From assembly GCF_963966145.1 (NCBI RefSeq), contig NC_091052.1, positions 18,104,001-18,168,000 on the forward strand: a stretch of DNA of 64,000 nucleotides, read 5' to 3'. The position numbers and the translations under genes were made by a program. Under the pieces are notes generated by a model. The model saw only the letters and a list, made by a program, of their open reading frames with translations. It ran no database searches and was not told the DNA's origin. The stretch's first letter is position 1. Every line of letters begins with the position of its first letter. This document shows, in pieces, positions 10,391-21,678 of the stretch. The DNA is from Tenebrio molitor. Taxonomy: Eukaryota; Arthropoda; Insecta; Coleoptera; Tenebrionidae.

Positions 10391-11301
10391 AATTTTTTTC
10401 GGCGATGTCAAATTGCAGCGGGGATCGAAGGTTTTAAAATCCTAGGTACTAAATTGCAGCGCGTGGTCAGTGTGGGTCTTAATAACTTGATGTAAATTGC
10501 AGCGCTTATAATCTGAATAGGGGGTCGGTTTATCCTTTACAAATTTGCAGGTATTCATTCATTTTAAATTTTGGGTTAGTAATAAAACAAACTTGCCTGC
10601 TTTGAAACTTATTCGAAACTCAGTGAATCTAAAATTCAACCCCATTCGGAAAATAATTTAGATATGTTGAAGGAAATGCTCAATGAAATTTCCCCAAAAA
10701 TGTGGAAAAATTCAGTGCGGCACACTGAAAACAAAATTAAAGAATGGTGGGATTGAACAACTGACCAACTACCAAGTGGAACCGTTAATACTCAAATAGG
10801 ATTGGGCCTTTAAAATGCTCGTTTTACTCGCGTTTTAAACTGACCCACTCATGCAAAAAAAGCCCAATTTACACACGAACTCGTCAAATAAATAACTATT
10901 ATTTGTATATGTATGTTTTATTTTATTTATTTATTATGTTTCAAATACATTATTTAAAATCAACAATATCTTTACATTTTTTGGTCAGTGATTACAAAAT
11001 GCGTTGAAATTATTTTTTTACATGTAGATATTTTAACGTCTCTTTCTTTTGCTCGTCAATAAGATGGTGAAAGCGACTTGGTACCAATTTTCTATGAACA
11101 GAACGGTAGGTTCTATGAAAATTTGTCATTTTCGTTTATCACAATAAGTATTTAAAATAAATACCCTGCACTTCTCAGAATCTGTGGTTACAGATCTTTA
11201 CTTAAATTATTAAGGGTTAAGTGGGGGTTGGAAAGGAGGCAAAAGAGAATTTCGTTATTTCAGTTTCAATTATTCAGTTGTTGCTAAAGTGTGAGCTTAA
11301 C

Positions 11302-12732
11302 ATGGCTAGCGAAATTACAAGTGAACGTGGCAAAATTTTGCTTCTATTTGAAAACCACAAATTTTATAAAAAAGAAGCATTGAAAAGTGGCGAAATAAAG
11401 TGGTGTTGTACTGTTAGAAGATGTACGGCAAAACTGTATACTATTGGTGAGACAGAAGAACGTATAATATCACGAAAATTTACGGACCACAATCACCAAT
11501 ACAACGAGCAAAAACTTGAAAGACAATTTATTAGTGTGACGGCGAAACGAAAAGCAACCGATGATATTTCAAGCAGACCTTCTAAGATATGTCGCGATGT
11601 TATCAAAGAAAATCCCCAAAGCCACTTGAATGTTATTGATTTAAGGTAAAACATTTTTTTTTAAATCACTATAGAGGAACTTTTTTTTTATTATTATAGA
11701 TGCATCGAAAGAAACATATATAATGCAAGAAGAAGTAGATATCCTTCATTACCCAGATGTATCAACGATGTACATGATGCTCTTGAATCGATTCAGATTA
11801 AAACCAATAGAAATGAGGATTTTCTTCAGGTGAATGACAAAGAAAAACATATTATTATTTTTTCTTGTCATACAAATTTGAAATTTTTGTCAACATGCTC
11901 AAGAATTTACGTAGATGGTACTTTTTCATATTGTACAAAATTTTTTAAACAATCATTTACTATCCACGGCTATAAAAATGGACATTATGTGCCTCTTGTG
12001 TTCGCTCTTTTGACGGACAAAACTGTTCAGACTTATGAGCATTGTTTACAGCTCGTAACGAGTTTATGTTTATGTCAACAATTAATATTTGCGCCTATCG
12101 AAATCGTTATAGATTTCGAAAAGGCAATACATCAGGCCGTTTTAAATATTTGGCCAAATGTTATAATTATTGGGTGTCGATTCCATTTGACACAAGCTTG
12201 GTGGCGGAAAATTCAGCACCTGGGATTGACCGCTGATTATAAAGACAAACAGTCAGAAATTGGAAAATGGCTGCGTTATACTTTTGGACTGCTGTATCTC
12301 AATCCGAGTGAGGTTGGTGACTGTTTTGCCTTCGATTTGTACGATCTGATTCCGAGCGACTCGCGAGTTGAGAAGTTTGCAGATTACCTTGTTAATACGT
12401 ACATCGACAATAATTCAGAGTTTCCCCCACAAATTTGGGCAAAGGCGTCCTCAAGTACCGCGCTAACAACAAATGCCTGCGAATCATTTCACTCCCATTT
12501 TAATGAAAGTTTTCATTCTTCCCACCCATCACTGTATGTTTTTGTTGAAATACTATTAGGCGTTCAAATTGATAATTATATAAAAATTAATAGTGTGGAG
12601 ATCAGGCATAAATCCAACGCTACCACCCTTAAAAAGCAAAAAACAATAGACATGCTTTTAAATTTATATAAATCCAACAGCATCACAAGAATACAGTTTA
12701 TTCAAAATGTATGTCATAATTTTGAAAAATAA
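11302..12732 (+). CDS. MULE transposase with FLYWCH zinc finger, two exons
   Basis: Join 11302-11645 with 11700-12732, removing a 54 bp GT-AG intron; the frame continues across the junction to give 458 residues. Exon 1 encodes a FLYWCH-type zinc finger (KFYKKEALKSG, KWCCTVRRC, DHNH), which binds the element ends. Exon 2 encodes the MULE catalytic domain: YVDGTFSY (first Asp), VIDFEKAI (second Asp), GCRFHLTQAWW (Cys-x2-His) and ACESFHSHF (probable catalytic Glu). All expected residues are present, so the protein may be functional. The ATG at 11302 lies just before the zinc finger. The copy at 40310 shows what decay looks like in this family. A domesticated host gene is less likely given the flanking inverted repeats. 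Confidence 0.85.
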
Positions 12733-13009
12733 TAGCTTTATTGTACAGTACTAATTTTGTATATTTAGTTAATGCTTTTTATCTGTATTTTTTACATCTG
12801 TTCAATTTAGGTATAAATAAATATAATTCACGTTCCAATGACCTTGAAGAAATTTTTGTTTCCCGTTACTATTCTCTTGTCCGAAAATGACAGAGTTTGC
12901 AGATAATGAATTAGTTACCTCCAAAAGCCGGAGGTAAGAGATAGTTATTATTTATTATCGTCTACCTGCCCACTCCCTGGGGGTAAAATGACAAACGCTG
13001 CTATTTACA

Positions 13010-14640
13010 TATTATTGCCATACTAAAACCCGGAAAACCCGCCAATGAAGCTTCGAGTTACAGACCAATCTCTCTACTCAGCGTATGTCATAAATTTTTG
13101 GAAAAGCTTATCTACAATAGAATTTCACCAATAATAGAAGAACATCTTCCAATAGAGCAAGCAGGTTTTAGACCAAACAGAAATTGCTGTGACCAGGTGC
13201 TGGCCCTAACATCTTATATCGAATCTGGCTTTCAAAAACGTCTAAAGACTGGAGTTGTTTTTGTTGATCTCACCGCAGCCTACGACACGGTCTGGAAAGA
13301 TGGACTAATACATAAATTGTATAATGTAATACCTTGTGGAAAAATGGTCTCACTCTTAGAAGATATGTTGTCTAACCGTCAATTCAGGGTTTTCGTTGAA
13401 GACAAAAGCAGTAAATTTCGATTTCTCAACAATGGTTTACCTCAAGGCTCAGTATTGTCACCAATCTTATTTAATTTATATACAAGTGATTTACCCCCAA
13501 CAAATTCCCGAAAATTCATCTATGCTGACGACCTAGCAATGGCTTACCAACATCAGAATTTTGAAAATGTAGAAAACCGACTGTCAGAAGATTTAATACC
13601 TTTGAATAAATATTTCACAAAATGGCGACTTTGCCCAAATCCTCAAAAGACAGAAGTTTGCTGTTTCCATCTCGTAAACAACCAGAAAAATAGAAAACTG
13701 AAAGTAGTCTTTAACGAAACTACAATTAAGCATAATTATTCTCCGACATATCTAGGAGTAACTCTTGATTCATCTCTAACCTTCAAATTACACATCGAAA
13801 AGTTACGACAGAAACTGAAAACGAGAAACAACATTATACATAAACTCGCAGGCACAAGTTGGGGAGCGAATGCACACACTTTACGTATCACAGGACTAGC
13901 TCTAGTATATTCAACGGCAGAATATTGTTGCCCTGTCTGGAAGAACAGTGCACACGTGAACAAAATAGATGCTCAATTGAATACCACACTTCGAATAATA
14001 ACGGGTACTTTAAAATCTACTCCAACACCATGGCTACATGTCCTAGCGCACATTATTCCGTACGATATTAGAAGAAAATACGTAACAAAACGAATTTGGG
14101 ATAAATTTCAAAATTCACCGAACATGTACTCCATAACACAAGACATGGCAAATTTACCACCCTTTAGATTAAAATCGCGTAAACCACTTTGGAAAGAAGA
14201 ATTTCTCATGGAACCATTTTCCAAATCTGACTATTGGAAAGCAGCCTGGCAAGACGTAGATATTTTCAATAAAAATCTAATTGAGGATCCTACAAAACAA
14301 ATTCCGGGATTTGACCTACCTAGGAAAATCTGGTGTAAATTAAATCGTTTTAGAACCGGCCATGGCAAATGCAATAATATGTTGTTTCACTGGAACATTC
14401 GTGAAAACCCTTCTTGTGAATGCGGTGCAGAAAAAGAAACCATCCAACACATTGTGGAAGAATGTCCCCTTACTAAATTCCAGCAAGGTTTCTCCAAACT
14501 ACATCTACTTACCGAAGACGCCCTAAATTGGCTACAACAAATTAAAAACATATAATTTACCATAATTATTTTATGAATTTCGAATTTTAATTGTAATTTT
14601 CTTCATACGAATATATATATATACATATTTGGAAATCAGT
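13010..14640 (+). mobile_element. 5'-truncated non-LTR retrotransposon (jockey/CR1-like)
   Basis: The coding match starts abruptly with ILKPGKPANEASSYRPIS at about 13017, so the 5' part of the element, including the endonuclease, is missing. The 3' end has a short AT-rich trailer ending in TA repeats near 14620-14630. It lies between the MULE transposase and the MULE right end. Confidence 0.75.
13098..14555 (+). pseudogene. Truncated reverse transcriptase with C-terminal zinc knuckle
   Basis: 485 residues from the first ATG, but the match extends upstream to about 13017 (SYRPISLLSVCHKFLEK). Reverse transcriptase motifs are intact: EQAGFRPNRN, VDLTAAYDTVW, NGLPQGSVLSP and the catalytic IYADD. 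A C-x-C-x8-H-x4-C knuckle (CECGAEKETIQHIVEEC) closes the protein. The frame has no stop, so truncation was probably recent. The endonuclease and ORF1 are absent, so it cannot move alone. Clade is uncertain: jockey-superfamily by overall look. Confidence 0.85.
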
Positions 14641-14654
14641 ACCTGCTTCCCCTA

Positions 14655-14705
14655 AAAGATTAAGGCTTGACCGCCGCTGCAATTTGGTACTGCCCATTTT
14701 TTTTT
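14655..14705. repeat. Putative right terminal repeat of the MULE
   Basis: Read on the minus strand, this holds gtaccaaattgcagcg followed by ggtca, which matches the left subterminal unit near 10446-10470. It is separated from the transposase by the inserted retrotransposon. Confidence 0.5.
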
Positions 14706-14995
14706 CCACTACTAGTCTTAGAAGGCTCCATTATTGACTCTCGAACCGACCCCAGAAACAGAATTTCTCTCCCAAGGTTAATAATAATTTTCATTATTAA
14801 CTTGGGTGAATAATGAACAGCCGTCACCTAGCAACGAAAGATTTTCAATTTTTATAGCATCCGTTGAAAAATGAGAACTCGGATCGTCGCATCGGACAAA
14901 ATAATTTTATTAATTGCTACACTAAAAAATTATTTCCTCAACAGAGCTCGTGATAACACATTTTTTAATGCTTTAGTTTCAGCCGATAAAGGTTA

Positions 14996-15367
14996 GAGAT
15001 ATTTTCATATTTGATGGCGGAAACAAATGACTGAGAAATGTCACAAATTTGTATTGTCAGTGTCAAATTTCTCAAAGACGTTCGTGATTTAGGCAGAAAT
15101 GCAGCAAATTGGCAATAAGAAAGTTATTTATCGTCGAACTAGAGACATAATTATGTAATACGTTTGATTATATGAGAATAACTTTTCCTTTTGAAGCACT
15201 GACAAAAATTGGTTTCCTTAGAATTTATTTTTTCAATCAATTTAGGGAAAATTTAAATTTACCTAGACATTCCTTTTTACGGCGTTTATGAGAAATTTGA
15301 CACTGACAATACATTTTTGTGACATTTCTCAGTCTTTTGTTTCCGCCACCAAATATGAAAATACCTC
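14996..15367. mobile_element. MITE (TIR GAGATATTTTCATATTTG) in the endonuclease module
   Basis: Inverted ends of about 60-80 bp (GAGATATTTTCATATTTG, GGCGGAAACAAA) with TA duplications at 14994-14995 and 15368-15369. The empty site is seen in the related copy at about 48543-48553 (gttacacacc). Confidence 0.92.
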
Positions 15368-15382
15368 TACACACCTTTAAAT

Positions 15383-16622
15383 TTAAGTGATAATATAATT
15401 TCAGATATTGTTAAGCCAAATGTACCTGACACTATAGCAAATGTAAAACAGAAGTCTTTATATGGGAGATACTTTAAAAAACTGGAACAGCCAGAAATTA
15501 ATATTCAGGCTTCTCATTCATGGCTTAAGAAATCAAATATTCACCCTGAGACGGAGGGTTTTATATTTGCAATACAAGATCGTGTTATAAATACAGTGTG
15601 GAATAAAATGATTTACATCTAGTTACCTTAGGAATTTTTGCACATGTAAATCTTCCTGTACCGCTCTACTTTTTTTTTGAAGTGCCGAACTATTAGTTCT
15701 GTCAATAAATGTCATCAATCGAATTGACAATTGTTACAATTTACTAAATTGAATTAACAAACGTTGGTGGCCACTTTCAACACTAGCTGTGACTTGCTTT
15801 TGTTAGCTCCTTTTTAATTTCAATCTCTACTTTGCATTCATGTCATCCCTTCGCAATAAATCACATTTGAAATTTTGGAATATTTTGAGGTTAGGCTTTC
15901 TTTTTTTTTGTAGAGCGGCATTTCGTATTTTTACAAGGGTAATGCAAAGGTAACTAGATGTAAATCATTTTATTCCACACTGTACAAGAAATTATAAAAA
16001 ATACATATGCGGTTTGCAATCGATAATAATTGATAAATATAGGATTTGCGGAACTGAAGGGGAAACAATTGAACACATCATTTCTTCTTGCACCGTTTTG
16101 GCTCAAAGCGAATATAAGAAACGTCATGATATATTTGCTAAAATTATACACATGAATTTAGCTGTTAAATTCAATTTATTAAAGAATACACAACCACATT
16201 ATAGTTATACACCAGAAAGTTGTTTGGAAAATGATAATAACAAATTATATTTTGATCGAACAGTTTTAACTGACATTCATATTAAGCATAACAGACCAAA
16301 CATTATTATTTTAAATAAACAACAAAAGCAAGCATGTCTTTTAGATATAGCTGTTCCAAATTCACTTAATATAACACAGACATATAACACAAAAATTAAT
16401 AAATATTTAGAGCTCTCCGTTGCTATGAGAAATCTTTGGTGTTTAAAAAAATTTCGATTTTACCACTTATAATTTCAGCAACGGGAATAGTACCGCAATC
16501 TCTTTTTAAAAATTTAAAAATTCAGGATTTAGGTAACACATTGGTAGTTGAAATTCAAAAAGGTATATTATTATTAATCATGTCACATCGTGAGGAAGTT
16601 CCTTAACATTGACACAGAACAT
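15383..16622 (+). pseudogene. Restriction-like endonuclease C-terminal domain of an R2/R4-type retroelement, decayed
   Basis: Reading through the MITE at 15594-15982 gives a region with GRYFKKLEQPEINIQ, a finger (YRICG, HIISSC) and a nuclease-like segment (HNRPNIIILN, LLDIAVPN). In R2-type elements this layout is a CCHC finger followed by a PD-(D/E)XK-like nuclease that nicks the target. This copy is dead: the first finger Cys is Tyr, the PD motif is PN, there is a frame slip at about 16468 and a MITE sits inside. The copy at 48525 keeps the Cys and the Asp. Assignment to the restriction-like endonuclease is by motif, not by search. Confidence 0.65.
15594..15982. mobile_element. MITE (TIR CAGTGTGGAATAAAATG) in the endonuclease module
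   Basis: Perfect inverted ends of about 36 bp with TA duplications at 15592-15593 and 15983-15984. The related copy at about 48770-48785 (atcaatacaagaaatt) is the empty site. Confidence 0.93.
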
Positions 16623-16758
16623 AATAAAACACAACAAAGTCAAAATGCGGAGGCGAGACGCCGGTAACAATGTTGATTAGCACTGAACTATTACTTGATT
16701 GTAATATCCGTAATAGTGTATGTACTCCGGCAAAATTGCCGTGCCGGCGGGTGGCGGA

Positions 16759-17065
16759 GGGTTAGTATTATCCGAAAGGGTTTTAACGTATCTAGTGGTG
16801 GAAAAAATAGTATATAAACCACCGTGAAGAAGTCCCTTATAGCCTTCGCGCCTTAGAACCCTCGGCACGCCTTGGGCTCTAATCTTGGCGCTCTGACTAT
16901 AATCATGAACTTCTTTACCTTGGTGTATAATGTACTATTTGTACAGATTTATACGTTTTTATATTCAGTTAAAAAAAGATTTTCTTTTAATAACGTTAGT
17001 GCATTTATTTTGGTGACTATTCCATTCACCTGTCATTTGTTAAAAATGGAGCAATAAAACACAAT
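16759..17065. other. No gene; includes an arm of the foldback family
   Basis: The right part (about 16945-17010) matches the foldback arm near 25010-25080 in opposite order (ataacgttagtgcattt). The left part is a short GC-richer stretch with a TATA-like tatataaa at 16811. A minus-strand frame of 63 codons here has no recognisable domain. Confidence 0.45.
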
Positions 17066-17306
17066 TTTACACATTTGTTACCATGGTTTCAAAAAACTGG
17101 ACCGAATATTTCCACTCGTGGTAATCGTATCGGTAATACCACAAGTGATCCCAGCGATAATTTTTAACAAATGAATTGCTTCCAAATGGACGTGTCTTTT
17201 TTATGTTGTTGGAAACATTTTCTTCGATTTCTGCGTTAATTTCTCCTTCCGATTTGCTGCCAAATTGCCAAAGGTGGTTCATGGAATAGTCCTTTGAATA
17301 CAACTC

Positions 17307-17460
17307 GTAGTCCCAATTATGTAGACTATTTTTCAAACTGGTTCACTCATTCAATTGTGCTTGCAAAGCTCACTCGTGCTGACGCACTCGTGGATTCATT
17401 CCCAAGCACAATTGATAATTCGTGATCAGTTTGAAAAATAATCGACATAATTTGGACTAC
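17307..17460. repeat. Foldback hairpin with CACTCGTG-rich centre
   Basis: The outer arms gtagtcccaattatgt and acataatttggactac pair, with further pairing at tatttttcaaactg and caattgtgcttg. The loop contains cactcgtgctgacgcactcgt, a direct repeat of ACTCGTG. It splits the foldback-family sequence that lies on both sides. Confidence 0.7.
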
Positions 17461-17884
17461 TAATGGTATTATAAATTAAAATTAAACAGATTTGCTCAAA
17501 ATAATCCCTTATTCTCAAAAATTATTTCAGCTGTGTTGCTCATTTATTTAAAACAAAAAACAACAGGATCACTACTTGACTCTGTTTGGAATGCAAACGT
17601 CAACATGCAAACGTCAACAAATACACTAACATTTTTAAAAGAAAATCCTTCTTCAACTGCATATTAAAAGGTACCTACAAATTTGTACAAATTTTTTGTT
17701 GTTGTCTTGTTTTAGTTAATACCTCTTAACAGGATCATCACTGAATCCTAAAAAAACGTGCATACAATGAGAGGGCACCATACATTAAATTTATCACAAA
17801 AAATTCAAATTATTCTTTAGTTTTTGTTTTATACGACTGACCTGTTTTAGCTGACTCATGCTGCATACAGAGTGGTTTATTGGA
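17461..17884. mobile_element. Foldback-family element fragment (related to 24622-25305)
   Basis: Matches the inner and right parts of 24622-25305 (gctcatttatttaaaacaaaa, then gaatcctaaaaaaacgtgcatacaatgag, then tgacctgttttagctgactc and catacagagtgg). It ends at tttattgga, where the 846 bp repeat begins. Confidence 0.65.
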
Positions 17885-18730
17885 ACACAAATTTGGTGGA
17901 AAAAGTTAAACTTACAAAGCTACCCATGGCTTGCTTGATCGCATCGACCACTCACCAAGATAAAGAATGGAGTATAGTCGAGAACCTGATCGAGAACTTC
18001 TAAAATGGCGTCTGTTCCACCTTTATATCTTTTCCCCTCCTTTCGCAAATTTGTCGCGGCCGGCACCGGAAGTCGGGGTCCGAGAGCCCGTTCTGGAACG
18101 TTCGCGAGCCTTCTAGCATTTACGATTTGCCGCGAAATTTAAATCGTAACAGTACCTACTCAGGAATTAATTGTTGGTGGTTGTAAGAATGACAGTATCT
18201 AAGCAACATAGGTATCTGAATCGTTTATGACAAATCTCAAATCCGACAAACTAAATCAAATTAAAAAAAAAGAAGCTGTACACTGTGTGCGTTAATTCAC
18301 CAGCTTATTTAGGGACAAAAGCTGATTTTGTAGACTGAGATGAATGAGTAATAAATAAAGTGGTGTTCCTCAATATGTAAACAAATGTAGAGGTAGTGTG
18401 TGCAAAATTAATAACAAAAAAAAATTCAAATACTTACGTATTTTTTAAAATTTATTTATTGTTAATTTATTTGTGGGTACGTGCTATTACACTATTAATA
18501 GATTATTATTGCACTAAATATTAATAATAGTTATTTTTGTATTAAGGCCTTAAAAGACAGTTTACGTCCTCAGTACATACACTATCTTATGCATGATTAA
18601 AGCCTAAAACCTTAAAGTTTAACAAAAATTAATAAATAAACGTCTGCCCACATCACGGATGTTCGCATCGCGTAGTCGCTCCTGTCAAATTTTTAGTTTT
18701 GCGCGTAACCCTGGGAACAGTGAAAACAAC
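17885..18730. repeat. 846 bp repeat, copy A (partner at 32732-33574)
   Basis: Nearly identical to 32732-33574, from acacaaatttggtgg to acagtgaaaacaac, with unrelated flanks. It contains an internal cgtaacagtacc junction that looks like an LTR end followed by host DNA, carried along in both copies. No ORF, inverted ends or clear target duplication seen. A recent transposition or segmental copy is likely. Confidence 0.85.
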
Positions 18731-19023
18731 GGTTGCCATTTTGCCAGTTTCAATTTTCGGTTATAAATTTTATTCATTAATGAAGTGATGAACGAGGTTG
18801 AGAAAGCAGTAGAAATCCAAGCAAGTGTAAAAAATAAAGTTAAATAATTGTTATAAGTTATAACTGCATTGTAAATATACAGTATGTATCCAAAATTTAA
18901 TTTCAATGACATTTTTGACTTTTATTTGACATATTTTTATGGCCCGTGGGCATAAAGTGGTCTGTGGGCGGTAAAGGGACGTTTATGTCAAGAAAATCTG
19001 TGCATAATTGTCACATTATAATA
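18731..19023. other. No gene seen
   Basis: AT-rich, non-coding. The minus-strand open frame at 18685-18912 straddles the repeat boundary and has no domain. Confidence 0.4.
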
Positions 19024-19378
19024 TAGGGTTATTCTAAATGATTCTAGTCGAAGTAGGCGTCTAAATTGAATGTAAAATTTATTGTTGCCGCTCCACATAA
19101 AAAACATCAAAATTATGTGAATAAGTGAGTACACACCGTTCACACACGGGAGTTAAATTGGATGCAAAACAACTCAATATTTTTAAAATTGATTGCAAAA
19201 TAACTGGATTAAATCGTTAATTTAACAAAAATAAATAAAAATCTCATCATCGCACTTTTCAGTTTTCACTTAAAAAATGACAGTAACGGCGACAAAACTG
19301 ACAGTTCACATGAAAGCGGCAAAAGCGTAATAACATTGGCATGGCCTACTTCGACTGCAATCATTTAGAATAACACTA
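19024..19378. mobile_element. MITE family A, copy 3
   Basis: Inverted ends match 4278-4590 (GGGTTATTCTAAATGATT and its complement) with TA on both sides, but the termini have drifted to TAGGG and CACTA. It is more diverged than copies 1 and 2. Confidence 0.85.
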
Positions 19379-19816
19379 TATAATCGTGCATAAAAAATAT
19401 TTGTTGGATCACTACACTCCTTATACGAGTATGACTAATAATAATTATAACTAAGTACAATAATTTTGATATTAGTTTAATTAAGTGAAAAAATTTCGCA
19501 CTCAGATAAAATTTCATTTTAGTCAGAACGGACACTGTTCAAAACCGCGAAATATGACCAGGATGACTTGACAATCTAAAAAATAGGTATATTTATATCT
19601 GCTATTTAAAAAATAATAATAGCTAAGTTATACAGCCATGAACGTCCGAAGTGATAATGGAAAGTAACCTCCTGCATACAGTTCTAATGATCTCTGTGAA
19701 CGTATCATAAACAGCAACAAGTCTTTCTTATATTCTTTATTACAATCAGACCAGTCGCTTTTGAAAGCTGAAGTTGTAAGTTGTTCACTCTGTAAATTAC
19801 ATAATAAAATGAAATA

Positions 19817-20831
19817 CCGTATGTTTCAAAAAATTTCTGGTCAAGTAGGTCCTGCAAAACAAAAGCATTAAAAACGTATGGCGCAGCTTGTCAAATAATA
19901 ACTGAACTGTCAAAAACGTCATTAATTGCCGTAATAATTTTGTTCGCAAAATGTTACCTATGAGAATGATTTTCACTCCTGAACAACAGATATTCATGAT
20001 TGAACCTTATCTTTCCAATGGTCACACATTTCGAGAAAGTGACAGTGTTCAGCTGAAGTGCTCAACCCCAAGTTCGTACTGAGGAAAATATTGAGACTGT
20101 CAAAGTGTCAAACGTGGAAGACGAACCCCAATTATCTCTCAGGCAACTGTCGCAGCAGACTGACTTTATCAGTGTCAATTTGTCAAAGGATTGTTCGAAA
20201 GGATCTTGAAGAATCAGTAACAGCTGAAAGGTACCGAAACAACATTCTTGATGTTTTCACAATCAACTCCAACTGGCTCAAGGGTGTTTTCAATAAGACG
20301 GGGCTACAGTACGCGAGACTCTTCGTTATTTGTGGCAATTTTTTGCACCTATGCTGCTTGATGAACAGGAGCCTTCCAATGTGCATCGAAGCTGAAGGCT
20401 ATCATTTTTAACACTTGCTCTAGAGTAATTTAAAACACATTATTGTTTATTTATTTATTTATTGTTGTTACATTACTTGTTTACACATTGCCCGGGTTTA
20501 TTTGCTTTTGTTGGTGTTGTCGCTCAGCCGCGCCGGGTACATAAACATAACCTAACTTTAATCCGAAGCAAATAAGCAATCGTCTGCGCCTCCGCGGAAC
20601 TGCAATATGAAATCTTGGCGCCAACGCCAACGGTCAACCCCAATTCTCGTAGAATCGTAGGGGAAAAGAACCGTTCCCAAGCTTTTTTTGAAATTGCCAT
20701 TTTATGACAGTTCATTGAAAACAATTATTGTGATAAACACATTTCCACCTGAATATTCAAGTTACGCCATACGTTTTTAATGCTTTTGTTTTTCAGAACC
20801 TACTTGACCAGAAATTTTTTGAAACATACGG
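19817..20831 (+). mobile_element. Mariner-type TIR element in OR intron 3, internally deleted
   Basis: Inverted ends of about 60 bp beginning CCGTATGTTTCAAAAAATTT, with TA at 19815-19816 and 20832-20833 inside the palindromic target tgaaaTAtttca. Removing it leaves a 60 bp intron, like the other introns. The interior holds a broken transposase: FTPEQQIFMI (DUF4817-type helix-turn-helix), RTEENIETVK, QRIVRKDLEES and AERYRNNILDVF appear in order but with frame changes and the catalytic centre deleted. Confidence 0.85.
19950..20410 (+). pseudogene. Remnant of DUF4817-type mariner-like transposase
   Basis: Pieces recognisable in changing frames: the N-terminal helix-turn-helix (EQQIFMIEPYLSNGH), the linker (EENIETVK) and the late core piece AERYRNNIL. 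The DDE centre is missing. It lies inside the 19817-20831 element in the OR intron, transcribed opposite to the receptor gene. Confidence 0.7.
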
Positions 20832-21678
20832 TATTTCACAACATAACTGCGCCGAACAGTTTATACCTTGAGTATTATTTCGTTACCGTAGTAGCACCAA
20901 AGGAATATTTCCAATAGAACGCAAAACTCATATAAAAACATGGAGACAAACTGGAAACTCATTACTGATACCTGAAAATCGAAACCGTGAACTTAACAGT
21001 TAATTACGTTATCACATTGTAATACCGAAGTTAATTGTAACAGATTCACACAACTTATTAAGACACTGACCACAAATTGGCTCATGATACATGTGGTAAA
21101 GAGGCAAGTCATTTCATCCGCAAATCTAAAATCAAACAGAAATAGATTTCTGTCTATTTATTATTAAAAATAATTTACTGTATTATATTTTTGTAATGAA
21201 CTATATTTTGAATAAAGTTTCGTCGTGCTGCAGTTTTCTCATCACTTTGTTTGATATTTGCAAAGGCGTTGTTCAATACACTGAGTTGACCAGAAATGAC
21301 CATAATGCAACCCATCATGAACGTATCCATACAGACAATTCCTAGTGCATTAACAAAAACCGTGACAATTTGATAAGCGTAAGCAATTTCAAACATAGGT
21401 GATTCATCAGTTTTAAATGGAAACCATCCGCTCAACGGTAAGCGAATTTGATCATCGGCACCCTTGTCCAACAATGGGAAAATTCCAAACGTAGAACAGG
21501 TTACGCAGCATGTAAACAACCAAGTTTTCGAAATCAGTTGCGACATTTTAATATCCGTAGTCAGTAGACAGTAGTGTTCCCAATTTTTAGGTTTAAATTT
21601 GCTTCTGTTAATACTGTTAATTAAAGCTCTTACTCTCGCTTCATGGATAATAAAGGGGTACAGTTTAAATGCTTGAAC

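Larger units (their letters stand above)
10391..14705 (+). mobile_element. MULE DNA transposon with nested non-LTR element
   Basis: The left end carries the phrase AAATTGCAGCG three times (about 10411, 10453 and 10496). The same phrase in inverted orientation lies at about 14672-14682 next to a shared gtac. Between them are a spliced MULE transposase gene and, after it, a truncated non-LTR retrotransposon (about 13010-14640) that inserted later. Exact termini and the usual 9-10 bp target duplication could not be fixed by eye, so the limits are approximate. Confidence 0.55.
14930..16758 (+). mobile_element. 3' module of a non-LTR element with restriction-like endonuclease, copy 1
   Basis: Shares its whole length, minus two MITEs, with 48492-49533. 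Both copies begin near agagctcgtgataacac and end at ggagggg/ggaggga, with different flanks. The coding part resembles the C-terminal region of R2/R4-type elements: a CCHC-like finger followed by an RPD-x13-D motif. The reverse transcriptase itself is absent. Confidence 0.65.

Noticed and set aside
16677..16868. Minus-strand ORF with VLRREGYKGLLHGG, reminiscent of a mitochondrial carrier segment
   Set aside because: Only about 15 residues look similar, with no PxD/E motif or repeats; too weak to call.
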